From Actinomycetales bacterium (lineage in GTDB: Bacteria > Actinomycetota > Actinomycetes > Actinomycetales > Microbacteriaceae), in assembly GCA_028868555.1 (NCBI GenBank), contig JAGWUG010000051.1, positions 1 to 6,605 on the forward strand: a stretch of DNA of 6,605 nt, read 5' to 3'. Below the pieces are notes generated by a model, which did no database searches, was not told the DNA's origin, and saw only the letters and a program-made list of their open reading frames with translations. A program made the translations under genes and the position numbers. Below, piece after piece: positions 1 to 5,996 of the stretch (its first letter is position 1; the number at the start of each line of letters is the position of its first letter).

Positions 1-10
1 GAGTCTGGCA

Positions 11-1339
11 TTAGGTGACGCGGCTTCCGTTGTCTTGCAGGTTGAGGTAATCGCGGCTCTGAACTAGATCGCGCAGGCGGGCAAAGCCGTCATAGACCTC
101 GGTGAAGCTGGTTGGCAGCGGCGCGATCGCCAGGCGGATTCCACTTGGAGTGCGGAAGTCTGGTACCACGTTCTTCATGGTGCGGAGTGCTGCGGCAATC
201 TTCTTGGCATCGGTGTGAACAATGCTGATGTGCCCGCCGCGCAGGTCTGCGTCACGCGGGGTGATCAGGCTGAAGCCAAGTGGCACCAGCCAGGCGTCAA
301 AGAGCGCAAGCATCAGTTCGGTTCCAAGCTGGGCCTTTGCGGCAATGGCACCGATGCCTGCCTCCTCGATCATGTGCAGGCTGGACTGAACCATGCGAAT
401 GCCGATGATGGAAGGGCTGGCGATCTGGAAGCGACGCATTTCGGTGGTGGTTGGCTCGAAGAACGGACCCATCTCAAACTGCTTGTCCTGGGCAAACCAA
501 CCCTGGATTGGCGCACCAATCTGGTTCTGCAGTTCCTTGCGCACGTAGATCCAGGCAGGAGCACCCGGGCCGGCGTTGAGGTACTTGTAGGTGCAGCCAA
601 CCGCTAGGTCGACGCCCCACTCGTCGAAGCGCAGGTCAACCGAGCCAACCGCGTGGCTGGCATCCCAAACCACGAGGGTGCCGTTCGCGCGGCACAGGTC
701 GGTGATGGCCTTCACGTTTGGCTGAGCACCTGAGCGGTAGTGGATTACCTGCAGGGTCACCAGAGCAACGTCGTCGTTCAGGAATGGAGTTAGTAGCTCT
801 GGGGTCACCAGCTCGTCGGTGGTGGCAATGTCGGTTGCTCCCGGGCCACCAGTTCCGTCGTTGTTTAGGGTGATGAGGTTCAAGCCAAGCTGCTTGGCAA
901 TTCCCTGCAGAATGAATCTGTCGGTGGGGAAGTTAGCGGCATCGATGATGACGGTCTTGCGGCCCGGGCGGGCATTGATTGCGGCCACACATGCCTGGTA
1001 GAAATTCACCGATGTGGTGTCCTGCACAAGAGTCTGGCCGGCGGCTGCTCCGAGGCATACCTTGCCCAGGAGGTCACCGGCATCGGTGGCCTGGTCAATC
1101 CAGTGCGACCAGCCGTCCACCAGCTGGGTGCCCCACTCATCGGTGAGGAAACTGTTGACGGTGTCGACGGTTGCCTTCGGCAGGCGACCGAGCGAATTGC
1201 CATCCAGGTAGCAGGTGTCTGGGTCGGCAATCATGAACTGATCGCGGTACTTTGCTAGCGGGTCGGCGGCGTCCAGGGCCTGCGCGGTGGCGCGGTCAAG
1301 CGGGTTGCCAAAGGCCTTCAACTTCTCTGTTGCAGTCAT
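11..1339 (-). CDS. kynU: Kynureninase (L-kynurenine hydrolase)
   Basis: PLP-dependent cytosolic enzyme that cleaves L-kynurenine (and usually 3-hydroxykynurenine) to anthranilate (or 3-hydroxyanthranilate) plus alanine, in tryptophan breakdown or NAD synthesis. The 442-residue length fits the family. Seen in the sequence: YLDGNSLG at residues 44-51, DASHAVG at 226-232 with Asp226 expected to pair with the PLP pyridine nitrogen, and CTYKYLNAGPG at 249-259 with Lys252 as the expected Schiff-base lysine. RGGH (367-370) and the C-terminal RLAIAPL segment also fit kynureninases. The ATG at 1339 starts a protein with a normal kynureninase N-terminus; no strong ribosome binding site precedes it. No other kynurenine-pathway gene is in the window, so the physiological role (catabolic or NAD) cannot be decided. 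The gene is divergent from the 1495 gene and shares its upstream region. Confidence 0.95.
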   Translation of the reverse strand: MTATEKLKAFGNPLDRATAQALDAADPLAKYRDQFMIADPDTCYLDGNSLGRLPKATVDTVNSFLTDEWGTQLVDGWSHWIDQATDAGDLLGKVCLGAAAGQTLVQDTTSVNFYQACVAAINARPGRKTVIIDAANFPTDRFILQGIAKQLGLNLITLNNDGTGGPGATDIATTDELVTPELLTPFLNDDVALVTLQVIHYRSGAQPNVKAITDLCRANGTLVVWDASHAVGSVDLRFDEWGVDLAVGCTYKYLNAGPGAPAWIYVRKELQNQIGAPIQGWFAQDKQFEMGPFFEPTTTEMRRFQIASPSIIGIRMVQSSLHMIEEAGIGAIAAKAQLGTELMLALFDAWLVPLGFSLITPRDADLRGGHISIVHTDAKKIAAALRTMKNVVPDFRTPSGIRLAIAPLPTSFTEVYDGFARLRDLVQSRDYLNLQDNGSRVT

Positions 1340-1394
1340 GCTGCCAGCCTAGCGATTTTGCCACTTCGTTCGTCAGCGAATGGTCTGAGAAAAG

Positions 1395-1412
1395 TGTCTG
1401 GCTGGTCAGACA
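1395..1412. promoter_or_regulatory. Inverted repeat TGTCTG-N6-CAGACA, possible operator
   Basis: A perfect 6-bp inverted repeat with a 6-bp spacer lies about 55 bp upstream of the kynU start, in the divergent kynU/1495 intergenic region. Size and symmetry suit a dimeric regulator site. I do not recognise the motif as belonging to a known regulator, and a 6-bp dyad can occur by chance, so the operator role is inference. Confidence 0.35.
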
Positions 1413-1422
1413 GCAGATTGGG

Positions 1423-1444
1423 GTGGATACATCAGTTATCCACA
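1423..1444. promoter_or_regulatory. Inverted repeat GTGGATA-N7-TATCCAC containing a DnaA box
   Basis: A perfect 7-bp inverted repeat with a 7-bp spacer occupies 1423-1443. Its right arm is part of TTATCCACA at 1436-1444, which is an exact consensus DnaA box; the left arm reads as a degenerate box on the opposite strand. The pair sits between the divergent kynU and 1495 genes. It could be a DnaA-responsive control site or an operator for another regulator. One good box without a cluster or AT-rich unwinding region does not make an origin. Confidence 0.4.
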
Positions 1445-1494
1445 TTTTGATAGTTACTGCCATCTGATAGGGCGACAAAAACTAAGTTAAGTGA

Positions 1495-1965
1495 ATGGGC
1501 GTACTTCATGCTTTTGTTGACGAGAGCAAAGCAAAGAGCTACCTGATGGTTGCGGTAGTTTGCGAAGATTCCCAACTGAAGGCAGTTCGTCAAAAGATGA
1601 ATTCACTCCGACTTGCGGGCCAAAGGCGCATCCACATGCGCAAGGAGTCATCGAGCAGGCAACGTCTCATAGTTTCAGAAGTTCTAAAGCTTGAAATACA
1701 AACAGTTGTTGTGCGGTCAAACGCAAGGTACAACCAGGATGCTCGGAGTGAGTGTCTTTCGCTGTTGGTGGCAAAGTGCGCCAACATGGGCGTTCGTGCT
1801 TTGACGATTGAAATTGATCAAAGCGAATATCAACGTGACTTACAAACGCTCAGTAACGTTGAGGACCTAGCGGACCTAAGCATCAGGTTTTCTCAACCAA
1901 GCGCCGAGCCAGCCCTTTGGCTTGCGGATGTAATGGTGTGGACTGAGAACCACAAACGGAAATAA
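1495..1965 (+). CDS. Small putative RNase H-like nuclease, DUF3800-like (hypothetical)
   Basis: A 156-residue soluble protein with no signal peptide or membrane segment. The N-terminus has a hydrophobic strand followed by Asp9-Glu10-Ser11 (AFVDES), then a second strand (YLMVAVV, 17-22 region). A basic GQRRIHMRKES stretch lies at 42-52, a strand with Glu106 and Asp108 (TIEID) in the middle, and LWLADVMVW (141-149, Asp145) near the C-terminus. An N-terminal D-E-S and a late hydrophobic 'xxAD' helix are the hallmarks of DUF3800 proteins, thought to have an RNase H-like fold with metal-binding acidic residues. It is shorter than typical DUF3800 members and ends soon after the AD helix (HKRK), so it may be a compact variant or C-terminally shortened. 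The start is ATG at 1495, without a clear ribosome binding site. GC is visibly lower than in the neighbours (roughly 40-50% in lines I counted), suggesting transfer. The gene is real with good confidence; the family call is tentative. Confidence 0.72.
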   Translation: MGVLHAFVDESKAKSYLMVAVVCEDSQLKAVRQKMNSLRLAGQRRIHMRKESSSRQRLIVSEVLKLEIQTVVVRSNARYNQDARSECLSLLVAKCANMGVRALTIEIDQSEYQRDLQTLSNVEDLADLSIRFSQPSAEPALWLADVMVWTENHKRK

Positions 1966-1969
1966 AGCA

Positions 1970-2013
1970 AAACCCAGAACAACTGCCGTCCGACAGTTTT
2001 CTGGGTTCACTTC
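1970..2013. repeat. 44-bp hairpin repeat, copy 1 (terminator-like)
   Basis: First copy of a direct repeat whose second copy is at 2106-2149; the two match at 42 of 44 positions. It folds into a near-perfect hairpin: AACCCAGAA (1971-1979), one bulged C, AACTG (1981-1985), loop CCGTCCGA, then CAGTT (1994-1998) and TTCTGGGTT (1999-2007), giving 14 base pairs. It begins 4 nt after the stop codon of the 1495 gene. Read on the minus strand, the stem is followed by the T-rich stretch TTTTGCTTTATTT, so it resembles an intrinsic terminator in that direction. The plus-strand downstream side (CACTTCGC) lacks a T-run. Confidence 0.85.
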
Positions 2014-2056
2014 GCTCGGCATTGCCTCGCTAAATTAAGAGTAATAATCAAACCTG

Positions 2057-2075
2057 CATTCCTGCAACAGGAATG
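2057..2075. repeat. 8-bp perfect hairpin CATTCCTG-CAA-CAGGAATG
   Basis: CATTCCTG at 2057-2064 and CAGGAATG at 2068-2075 form an 8-bp stem with a 3-nt loop. Outside it, CAAACC (2050-2054 region) and GGATTTG can extend the structure imperfectly with a bulge. It lies between the two 44-bp repeats and is not followed by a T-run on either strand. Its role is unknown: it may be part of the termination cluster or a protein-binding palindrome. Confidence 0.6.
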
Positions 2076-2086
2076 TGGATTTGTTG

Positions 2087-2105
2087 AAAACGCGCTTTAA
2101 GCGCG
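2087..2105 (-). terminator. Rho-independent terminator for the minus-strand exporter operon
   Basis: CGCGCTT (2091-2097) and AAGCGCG (2099-2105) form a GC-rich stem around a very short loop. Read on the minus strand it is followed directly by TTTT (2090-2087). This is the classical layout of an intrinsic terminator for transcripts arriving from the ABC exporter gene, whose stop codon is at 2179. It abuts copy 2 of the 44-bp repeat, so a minus-strand transcript meets two consecutive hairpins. Confidence 0.6.
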
Positions 2106-2149
2106 AAACCCAGTACAACGGCCGTCCGACAGTTTTCTGGGTTCACTTC
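2106..2149. repeat. 44-bp hairpin repeat, copy 2
   Basis: Second copy of the element at 1970-2013, in the same orientation, 136 bp downstream start to start. It differs at two positions: A to T in the outer left arm (2114) and T to G in the inner left arm (2120). The right arm CAGTTTTCTGGGTT is unchanged. Both changes fall in the left arm and weaken the stem slightly. It lies 30 bp beyond the exporter stop codon, between two convergent genes, so a transcription-termination role is plausible but inferred. Confidence 0.85.
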
Positions 2150-2178
2150 ACGCCGCTAGTGCAGCGCGGATTTAAATG

Positions 2179-4017
2179 TTAAACCAACAGCTGGTGCTTG
2201 GCTAGTTCTTTGTAGAGCGGCACGGTCTTGACCAGTTCGCTGTGGGTGCCGGAACCAATAACTGTGCCGTTCTCCATCACGATGATCTGATCGCTGTCCA
2301 CCACGGTGGAGAGACGGTGGGCAATCACAATCAGGGTGCGGTTCTTGGCAACCGCATCGATGGCCTCGCGCATGCGCTGCTCGTTCAAGCCGTCCAGCGA
2401 AGAGGTGCTCTCGTCCAGCAGCAGGATTGGGGGAGCTGCCAACAGGGTGCGGGCAATCGCCAGGCGTTGACGCTCACCTCCGGAAAGCATGATTCCCTGC
2501 TCGCCAACCTCGGCATCGAGGCCGCGCTCGTTGCGCTCCAGCACCTCGGTCAGGTTCACTTCGGCTAGCACCGCGCGCAGTTCGGCATCGGTGGCGTCTG
2601 GTTTGCCAATCAGCAGGTTGGCGCGAATGGAACCGGCCAGCACCGGAGCGTCCTGCTCCACGTATCCGAGTTGGGCGCGGAGCACCGAACGGTCGAGCTC
2701 CGCAACCGGCTGACCGTCCAGCAGAATGCGACCGGCGGTTGGCTCATAGAATCGCTCAATCAGGCTGAGGGTGGTGCTCTTGCCGGCTCCAGATGGACCA
2801 ACGATTGCCACGCGAGTTCCGCGCTCAATCTTGAAGTTCACTCCGCTGAGGACTGGCTTGGCTTCGGCAGGCGCAGCAGGCTCTTCCCCCTCGGAGGCAG
2901 GCTCAGCCGGGGCAGGCGCATAGGCAAAGTCCACATTTTCAAACTCAATAGCCACGGAGCTAACCGGAGTGGCCACCGATGCCTGAGGTGCGTCCGACAA
3001 CTCTTCCTCGGTGACGATGGAGAGGATTTCCTGAATGCGGGCGAGCGCGCCGAGTCCGGTCTGAACCGAGGAGTAGGCGCCGAAGGCCTGGCCGATCGGG
3101 CGGATCATTAAGAACAAGAGCAGGACGAATGAAACCAGGTTGGCAACCGTGGTTGCGCCAGAGGCAACTCGGAATCCACCAACACCCAGCACCACGATGA
3201 ACGCACCGTTCATGGCGATTCCGGCGATGGGGGAGATGGCCGAGGAGATGCGGGCAATCTTCACGCCCTGGTCGTAGGCCTGGGTGGCATCGGTGACAAT
3301 CTCTTCTGCTTCACGAGCCTCGGCGCGAGCCGCACGAATGGTGCGAACTGCGCTCAGTGCGCGCTCAACCGCGGCCGACATTGCGCCAACGCGCTCCTGG
3401 GCCTTGGTGGTGGCGGAACGAATCTGGCGGGCCACCACGATGATGGCTCCCATGGCGACCAGAATCACCAGCAGGGTGCAGCCGAGCAGAACCGGGTCAA
3501 TCACGGCCATGGCAATGACTGAACCGACGAAGACCAGCAGGCCACCAACGGCGTCAACCAGACCCTGGGTAAGTACGTTACGGAGGAGCGTGGTGTCACC
3601 AGAGACGCGGGAGACTAGGTCGCCGGTGCGACGCAGGTCGTACTCCTTAATAGGGAGACGAAGCAGGCGCTCGGCCAGGTGGCGACGAGCCGAAAGCACA
3701 ACGCCCTCGCCGGTGCGAGTAAGTACGTAGTACATCCAACCGCCACTGAATCCAGAGACCACAACCAGGGTGACCAGCAGGGCAACCGGACCAACCACTG
3801 GCTGGTGCTTCTGAACGGCGTTGATTACCTGACCGGTGAGGAGTGGCTGAGCCAGCGAGAGCACGGCTCCAATCAATGAGAGCACAGCGGCCAGAATCAG
3901 CGAGCCCTTGTGCTGAGCCAGGTAAGGCCAAAGCTGCTTGAAGGTTGCCTTTGGAGTGTTCTTGTCCGGACGTCCAGCGCCACCTCGACGGCCGCGGCCG
4001 CCACCCATCATGCTCAT
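2179..4017 (-). CDS. ABC exporter, fused transmembrane and ATPase domains (MsbA/LmrA type)
   Basis: A 612-residue half-transporter expected to work as a homo- or heterodimer in the membrane, exporting an unknown substrate. A Gly/Arg-rich cytoplasmic tail (1-27) precedes six membrane helices, roughly at 38-62, 75-98, 155-175, 178-197, 265-285 and 290-312. The ATPase domain follows: A-loop Tyr366, Walker A GPSGAGKST (407-415), Q-loop Gln455, X-loop VGEQG (504-508), signature LSGGERQRL (511-519), Walker B ILLLDE (531-536, catalytic Glu536), SSLD D-loop (539-542) and switch His567. All catalytic residues are present, so it should be active. Odd feature: residues 367-386 are a Pro/Ala/Glu-rich insert immediately after the A-loop. 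It starts 6 nt after the methyltransferase stop; AAGAGG inside that gene's last codons (4034-4029) is the likely ribosome binding site, though the ATGs at codons 3 and 4 are also possible starts. Substrate cannot be told from sequence. Confidence 0.96.
   Translation of the reverse strand: MSMMGGGRGRRGGAGRPDKNTPKATFKQLWPYLAQHKGSLILAAVLSLIGAVLSLAQPLLTGQVINAVQKHQPVVGPVALLVTLVVVSGFSGGWMYYVLTRTGEGVVLSARRHLAERLLRLPIKEYDLRRTGDLVSRVSGDTTLLRNVLTQGLVDAVGGLLVFVGSVIAMAVIDPVLLGCTLLVILVAMGAIIVVARQIRSATTKAQERVGAMSAAVERALSAVRTIRAARAEAREAEEIVTDATQAYDQGVKIARISSAISPIAGIAMNGAFIVVLGVGGFRVASGATTVANLVSFVLLLFLMIRPIGQAFGAYSSVQTGLGALARIQEILSIVTEEELSDAPQASVATPVSSVAIEFENVDFAYAPAPAEPASEGEEPAAPAEAKPVLSGVNFKIERGTRVAIVGPSGAGKSTTLSLIERFYEPTAGRILLDGQPVAELDRSVLRAQLGYVEQDAPVLAGSIRANLLIGKPDATDAELRAVLAEVNLTEVLERNERGLDAEVGEQGIMLSGGERQRLAIARTLLAAPPILLLDESTSSLDGLNEQRMREAIDAVAKNRTLIVIAHRLSTVVDSDQIIVMENGTVIGSGTHSELVKTVPLYKELAKHQLLV
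2860..2919 (-). other. Pro/Ala/Glu-rich insert in the exporter ATPase domain
   Basis: These 20 codons (residues 367-386 of the exporter) encode an acidic, low-complexity segment made almost wholly of Ala, Pro and Glu with single Ser and Gly residues. It separates the A-loop (FAY, 364-366) from the strand that normally follows within a few residues (KPVLSGVNF). It probably forms a flexible surface loop. Reading frame and flanking motifs are intact, so it is an in-frame expansion and not a sequencing error. Confidence 0.75.
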
Positions 4018-4023
4018 GTGTTT

Positions 4024-4905
4024 CTAAACCTCTTCAACCAGGTGTGGATTCCCGGTGATCGCTTCGTTCAATAGGTAGTTGATTTCACTCAGACTCAGCG
4101 CCTCAGTGTATGCGGTGTGCCTGAAAAATCGCCCAAAGGCCACCGACCGCAGTGCCGCCAGGGCATCGGGGTGGTTTAGCTTCAGGAACATTTGGGTGGT
4201 GTTGGGCCGGCGCTCAAACTCGGTCTTCACCGTTCCGCAGTTGTAGCCAAACACGGTCAGGCTCACGTCCGCCTCGGCCGGTGAAACTTTGGAAACCAGA
4301 CCGAGGTCCTCTACCGAGTAGTGCGGCCGCAACACATCGCGGCGCTCCCAAATCTGGAAGCAGGTGTTGAGCCGACGCTTCACCATCAGGCGCTCGCCGC
4401 CGGCATCCACGTAATCAATCTGCAAGTCTTGGTCACTCACCAGGTGGAAGTTGCGGTCGAGACGATTGATGACCGTCCACTTTCGCCAGCTGCGCGGCAC
4501 GATGAAAGCGATGAAATCTGAGTGCGGGGCGGCGTGATTGAAGAACGGAATGCTGAGCGCGTTGTTGCGGCCAAAAGGTGGGTTGCCAAGCGTGACCGCT
4601 CCAAAGACCGGGCCAAGCTGCTGCTCCAAAAAGTCGCCACCAACCACCGATGCGTGGAGCGGCTCAATGTCAAAGGAGAGCACCCGCTCGGCTCCCGCTG
4701 CGTGGGCGGCATCGATGAAGGCACCGGTACCACCGGCAGGTTCCAGAATTGTGCGGACGCCGAAGTGGGCATCGGTGTTGTTGACCACCTCAACCAGACG
4801 GGCGGTCAGTTCCTGGGCCAAGGCAGGAGGGGTGTAGTACTGCTCTTTGCCGGTGACGCGGGTGTTACCGGCGCGCTTGCGAATGGCAGGCACGCGAGAA
4901 GTCAT
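4024..4905 (-). CDS. Putative N6-adenine DNA methyltransferase (class I SAM-dependent), solitary
   Basis: A 293-residue cytosolic protein. Seen in the sequence: EQYYTPPALAQEL at 21-33 (motif X-like, typical of N6-adenine methylases), LEPAGGTGAF at 54-63 (SAM-binding motif I), SFDIEP at 77-82 with acidic Asp79 (motif II), GGDFLEQ at 89-95 (motif III), and NPPFG at 108-112 (catalytic motif IV, the NPPY/F form that acts on an exocyclic amino group). Residues from about 150 have no motif I recognise and may hold a small target-recognition part. DNA adenine methylation is the most likely activity; RNA or protein-glutamine methylation by an NPPF enzyme cannot be excluded. No endonuclease or specificity gene is near, so it looks like an orphan enzyme. 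It is the first gene of a probable operon with the ABC exporter. The start is ATG at 4905, with little room for a ribosome binding site (GAGG ends 1 nt before it), so a leaderless transcript is possible. Confidence 0.85.
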   Translation of the reverse strand: MTSRVPAIRKRAGNTRVTGKEQYYTPPALAQELTARLVEVVNNTDAHFGVRTILEPAGGTGAFIDAAHAAGAERVLSFDIEPLHASVVGGDFLEQQLGPVFGAVTLGNPPFGRNNALSIPFFNHAAPHSDFIAFIVPRSWRKWTVINRLDRNFHLVSDQDLQIDYVDAGGERLMVKRRLNTCFQIWERRDVLRPHYSVEDLGLVSKVSPAEADVSLTVFGYNCGTVKTEFERRPNTTQMFLKLNHPDALAALRSVAFGRFFRHTAYTEALSLSEINYLLNEAITGNPHLVEEV

Positions 4906-4911
4906 GCCTCA

Positions 4912-4939
4912 AGGATATCCAATTAGAAAAAACTTGTAA
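4912..4939 (-). promoter_or_regulatory. Possible leaderless promoter of the methyltransferase-exporter operon
   Basis: On the minus strand, TTACAA (4939-4934) and TATCCT (4917-4912) are separated by 16 bp, and the -10-like hexamer ends 6 bp before the ATG at 4905. That spacing would place the transcription start on or next to the start codon, in line with the lack of a well-spaced ribosome binding site. The hexamers match the consensus only partly (3/6 and 4/6), so this is a weak call. The -10 overlaps the 8-bp palindrome GGATATCC (4913-4920). Confidence 0.25.
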
Positions 4940-5031
4940 TAGGCTGAAATGCTGCCCTGATGGGTGGCCCTTGGTAATGAGGCCTCAACCGCAGCCGCCG
5001 CGGAAATATCGGGTGGCAAGCACAGCTCAGA

Positions 5032-5982
5032 TTGGCTTTTCTTTTGTCTGATAAATCACAAGAAATCGTGCTCTCCGCCAAGGGTCTCAAGAAGATTTAC
5101 GGCGACTTTGCCGCCGTTGATGGCATTGACTTTGAGGTTCGCCGCGGCGAATCGTTTGGCATTCTCGGCCCTAACGGTGCCGGCAAATCCACCACCATGA
5201 AGATGATATCCGCCGTGTCCAAGCGCACGGGTGGAGACCTCAGCATTCTGGGTAAGGACCCAAACCAGAAGGGACCGGAGATCCGCGCCCACCTGGGTGT
5301 TGTGCCACAGAAGGACCTGCTCGACCGCGAGCTCAAGGCATGGGAAAACCTCTTTGTATATGGCCGCTACTTTGGCCTGCCTCGCAAGTGGCTCAAGACC
5401 AAGGTCGACGAGTTGCTGGCTTTTGCTCAGCTGGAAGACAAGCGCAACTCAAAGGTTGACGAGATGTCGGGCGGTATGCAGCGCCGTCTCGCCATTGCCC
5501 GCGGCCTGGTGAACGAGCCGGAGATTCTGCTGCTCGACGAGCCAACCACCGGTCTGGACCCGCAGGCCCGCCACGTGCTCTGGGACAGACTGTTCCGCCT
5601 GCGCGAAAACGGTGTGACCATCGTTCTCACCACCCACTACATGGACGAGGCAGAGCAGCTATGCGACCGCCTCGTTGTAATGGACAAGGGCAAGATCATG
5701 GCCGAGGGTTCTCCTGCCGAGCTCATCAAGATTCACGCCTCCAAGGAGGTGCTCGAGCTGCGCTTCGGAACCGACCGCAACGAGGAGACCGCTCCTCAGG
5801 TGGCCAAGTTTGGTGACCGGGTGGAGATTCTGCCCGACCGCGTTCTGCTCTACACCGAGAATGGCGAAGCCGCCATGGAGGCCGTTGTCGCGTCCGGCCT
5901 CAAGCCAGTGACCTCGCTGGTTCGTCGCGCCTCGCTCGAAGACGTCTTCCTCCGCCTCACCGGCCGCAGCCTGGTGGACTAA
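5032..5982 (+). CDS. ABC-2 exporter ATP-binding protein, DrrA/NodI-like
   Basis: ATPase subunit of a two-gene ABC-2 exporter, 316 residues as usual for DrrA-type proteins. Seen in order: A-loop Tyr23, Walker A GPNGAGKST (46-54), Q-loop Gln93 (VVPQ), the segment ENLFVYGRYFG (105-115) that closely resembles NodI-type ATPases, signature MSGGMQRRL (145-153), Walker B ILLLDE (165-170), GLD D-loop (174-176) and switch His202. The C-terminal region (about 237-316) ends in SLEDVFLRLTGRSL, the usual tail of this family. The start is uncertain: no in-frame ATG lies between the upstream stop at 4978-4980 and the conserved domain. TTG at 5032, TTG at 5044 and GTG at 5068 are the candidates, none with a good ribosome binding site. 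The permease gene follows 14 nt after the stop, so the two are surely co-transcribed. Substrates of such pairs include drugs, lipids and polysaccharides; this one is unknown. Confidence 0.94.
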   Translation: MAFLLSDKSQEIVLSAKGLKKIYGDFAAVDGIDFEVRRGESFGILGPNGAGKSTTMKMISAVSKRTGGDLSILGKDPNQKGPEIRAHLGVVPQKDLLDRELKAWENLFVYGRYFGLPRKWLKTKVDELLAFAQLEDKRNSKVDEMSGGMQRRLAIARGLVNEPEILLLDEPTTGLDPQARHVLWDRLFRLRENGVTIVLTTHYMDEAEQLCDRLVVMDKGKIMAEGSPAELIKIHASKEVLELRFGTDRNEETAPQVAKFGDRVEILPDRVLLYTENGEAAMEAVVASGLKPVTSLVRRASLEDVFLRLTGRSLVD

Positions 5983-5996
5983 GGCAGGGCTTGCAT

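Noticed and set aside
215..607. Plus-strand open frame of 130 codons
   Set aside because: Antisense to kynureninase and without any family motif; the minus-strand frame is complete and conserved.
1423..1444. Replication origin
   Set aside because: A single consensus DnaA box plus one degenerate box, with no AT-rich unwinding region and no dnaA, dnaN or rep gene nearby.
1970..2149. CRISPR-like array from two similar repeats
   Set aside because: Only two copies, 92 bp apart, with hairpins in the interval and no cas genes; spacing and structure do not fit a CRISPR array.
1966..2178. Insertion-sequence remnant
   Set aside because: No transposase fragment, no terminal inverted repeats enclosing the region and no target-site duplication; the repeats are direct and each is itself a hairpin.
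2671..3111. Plus-strand open frame of 146 codons
   Set aside because: Lies antisense to the ABC exporter ATPase domain, which carries all expected motifs; the antisense product has no recognisable feature.
4522..4926. Plus-strand open frame of 134 codons
   Set aside because: Antisense to the N-terminal half of the methyltransferase, which holds motifs I to IV; explained by high-GC antisense openness.
4906..5031. Riboswitch or structured leader before the ATPase gene
   Set aside because: I see only short dyads (such as GGG-TGG-CCC near 4961-4970) and no known riboswitch core or terminator fold, so nothing specific can be supported.
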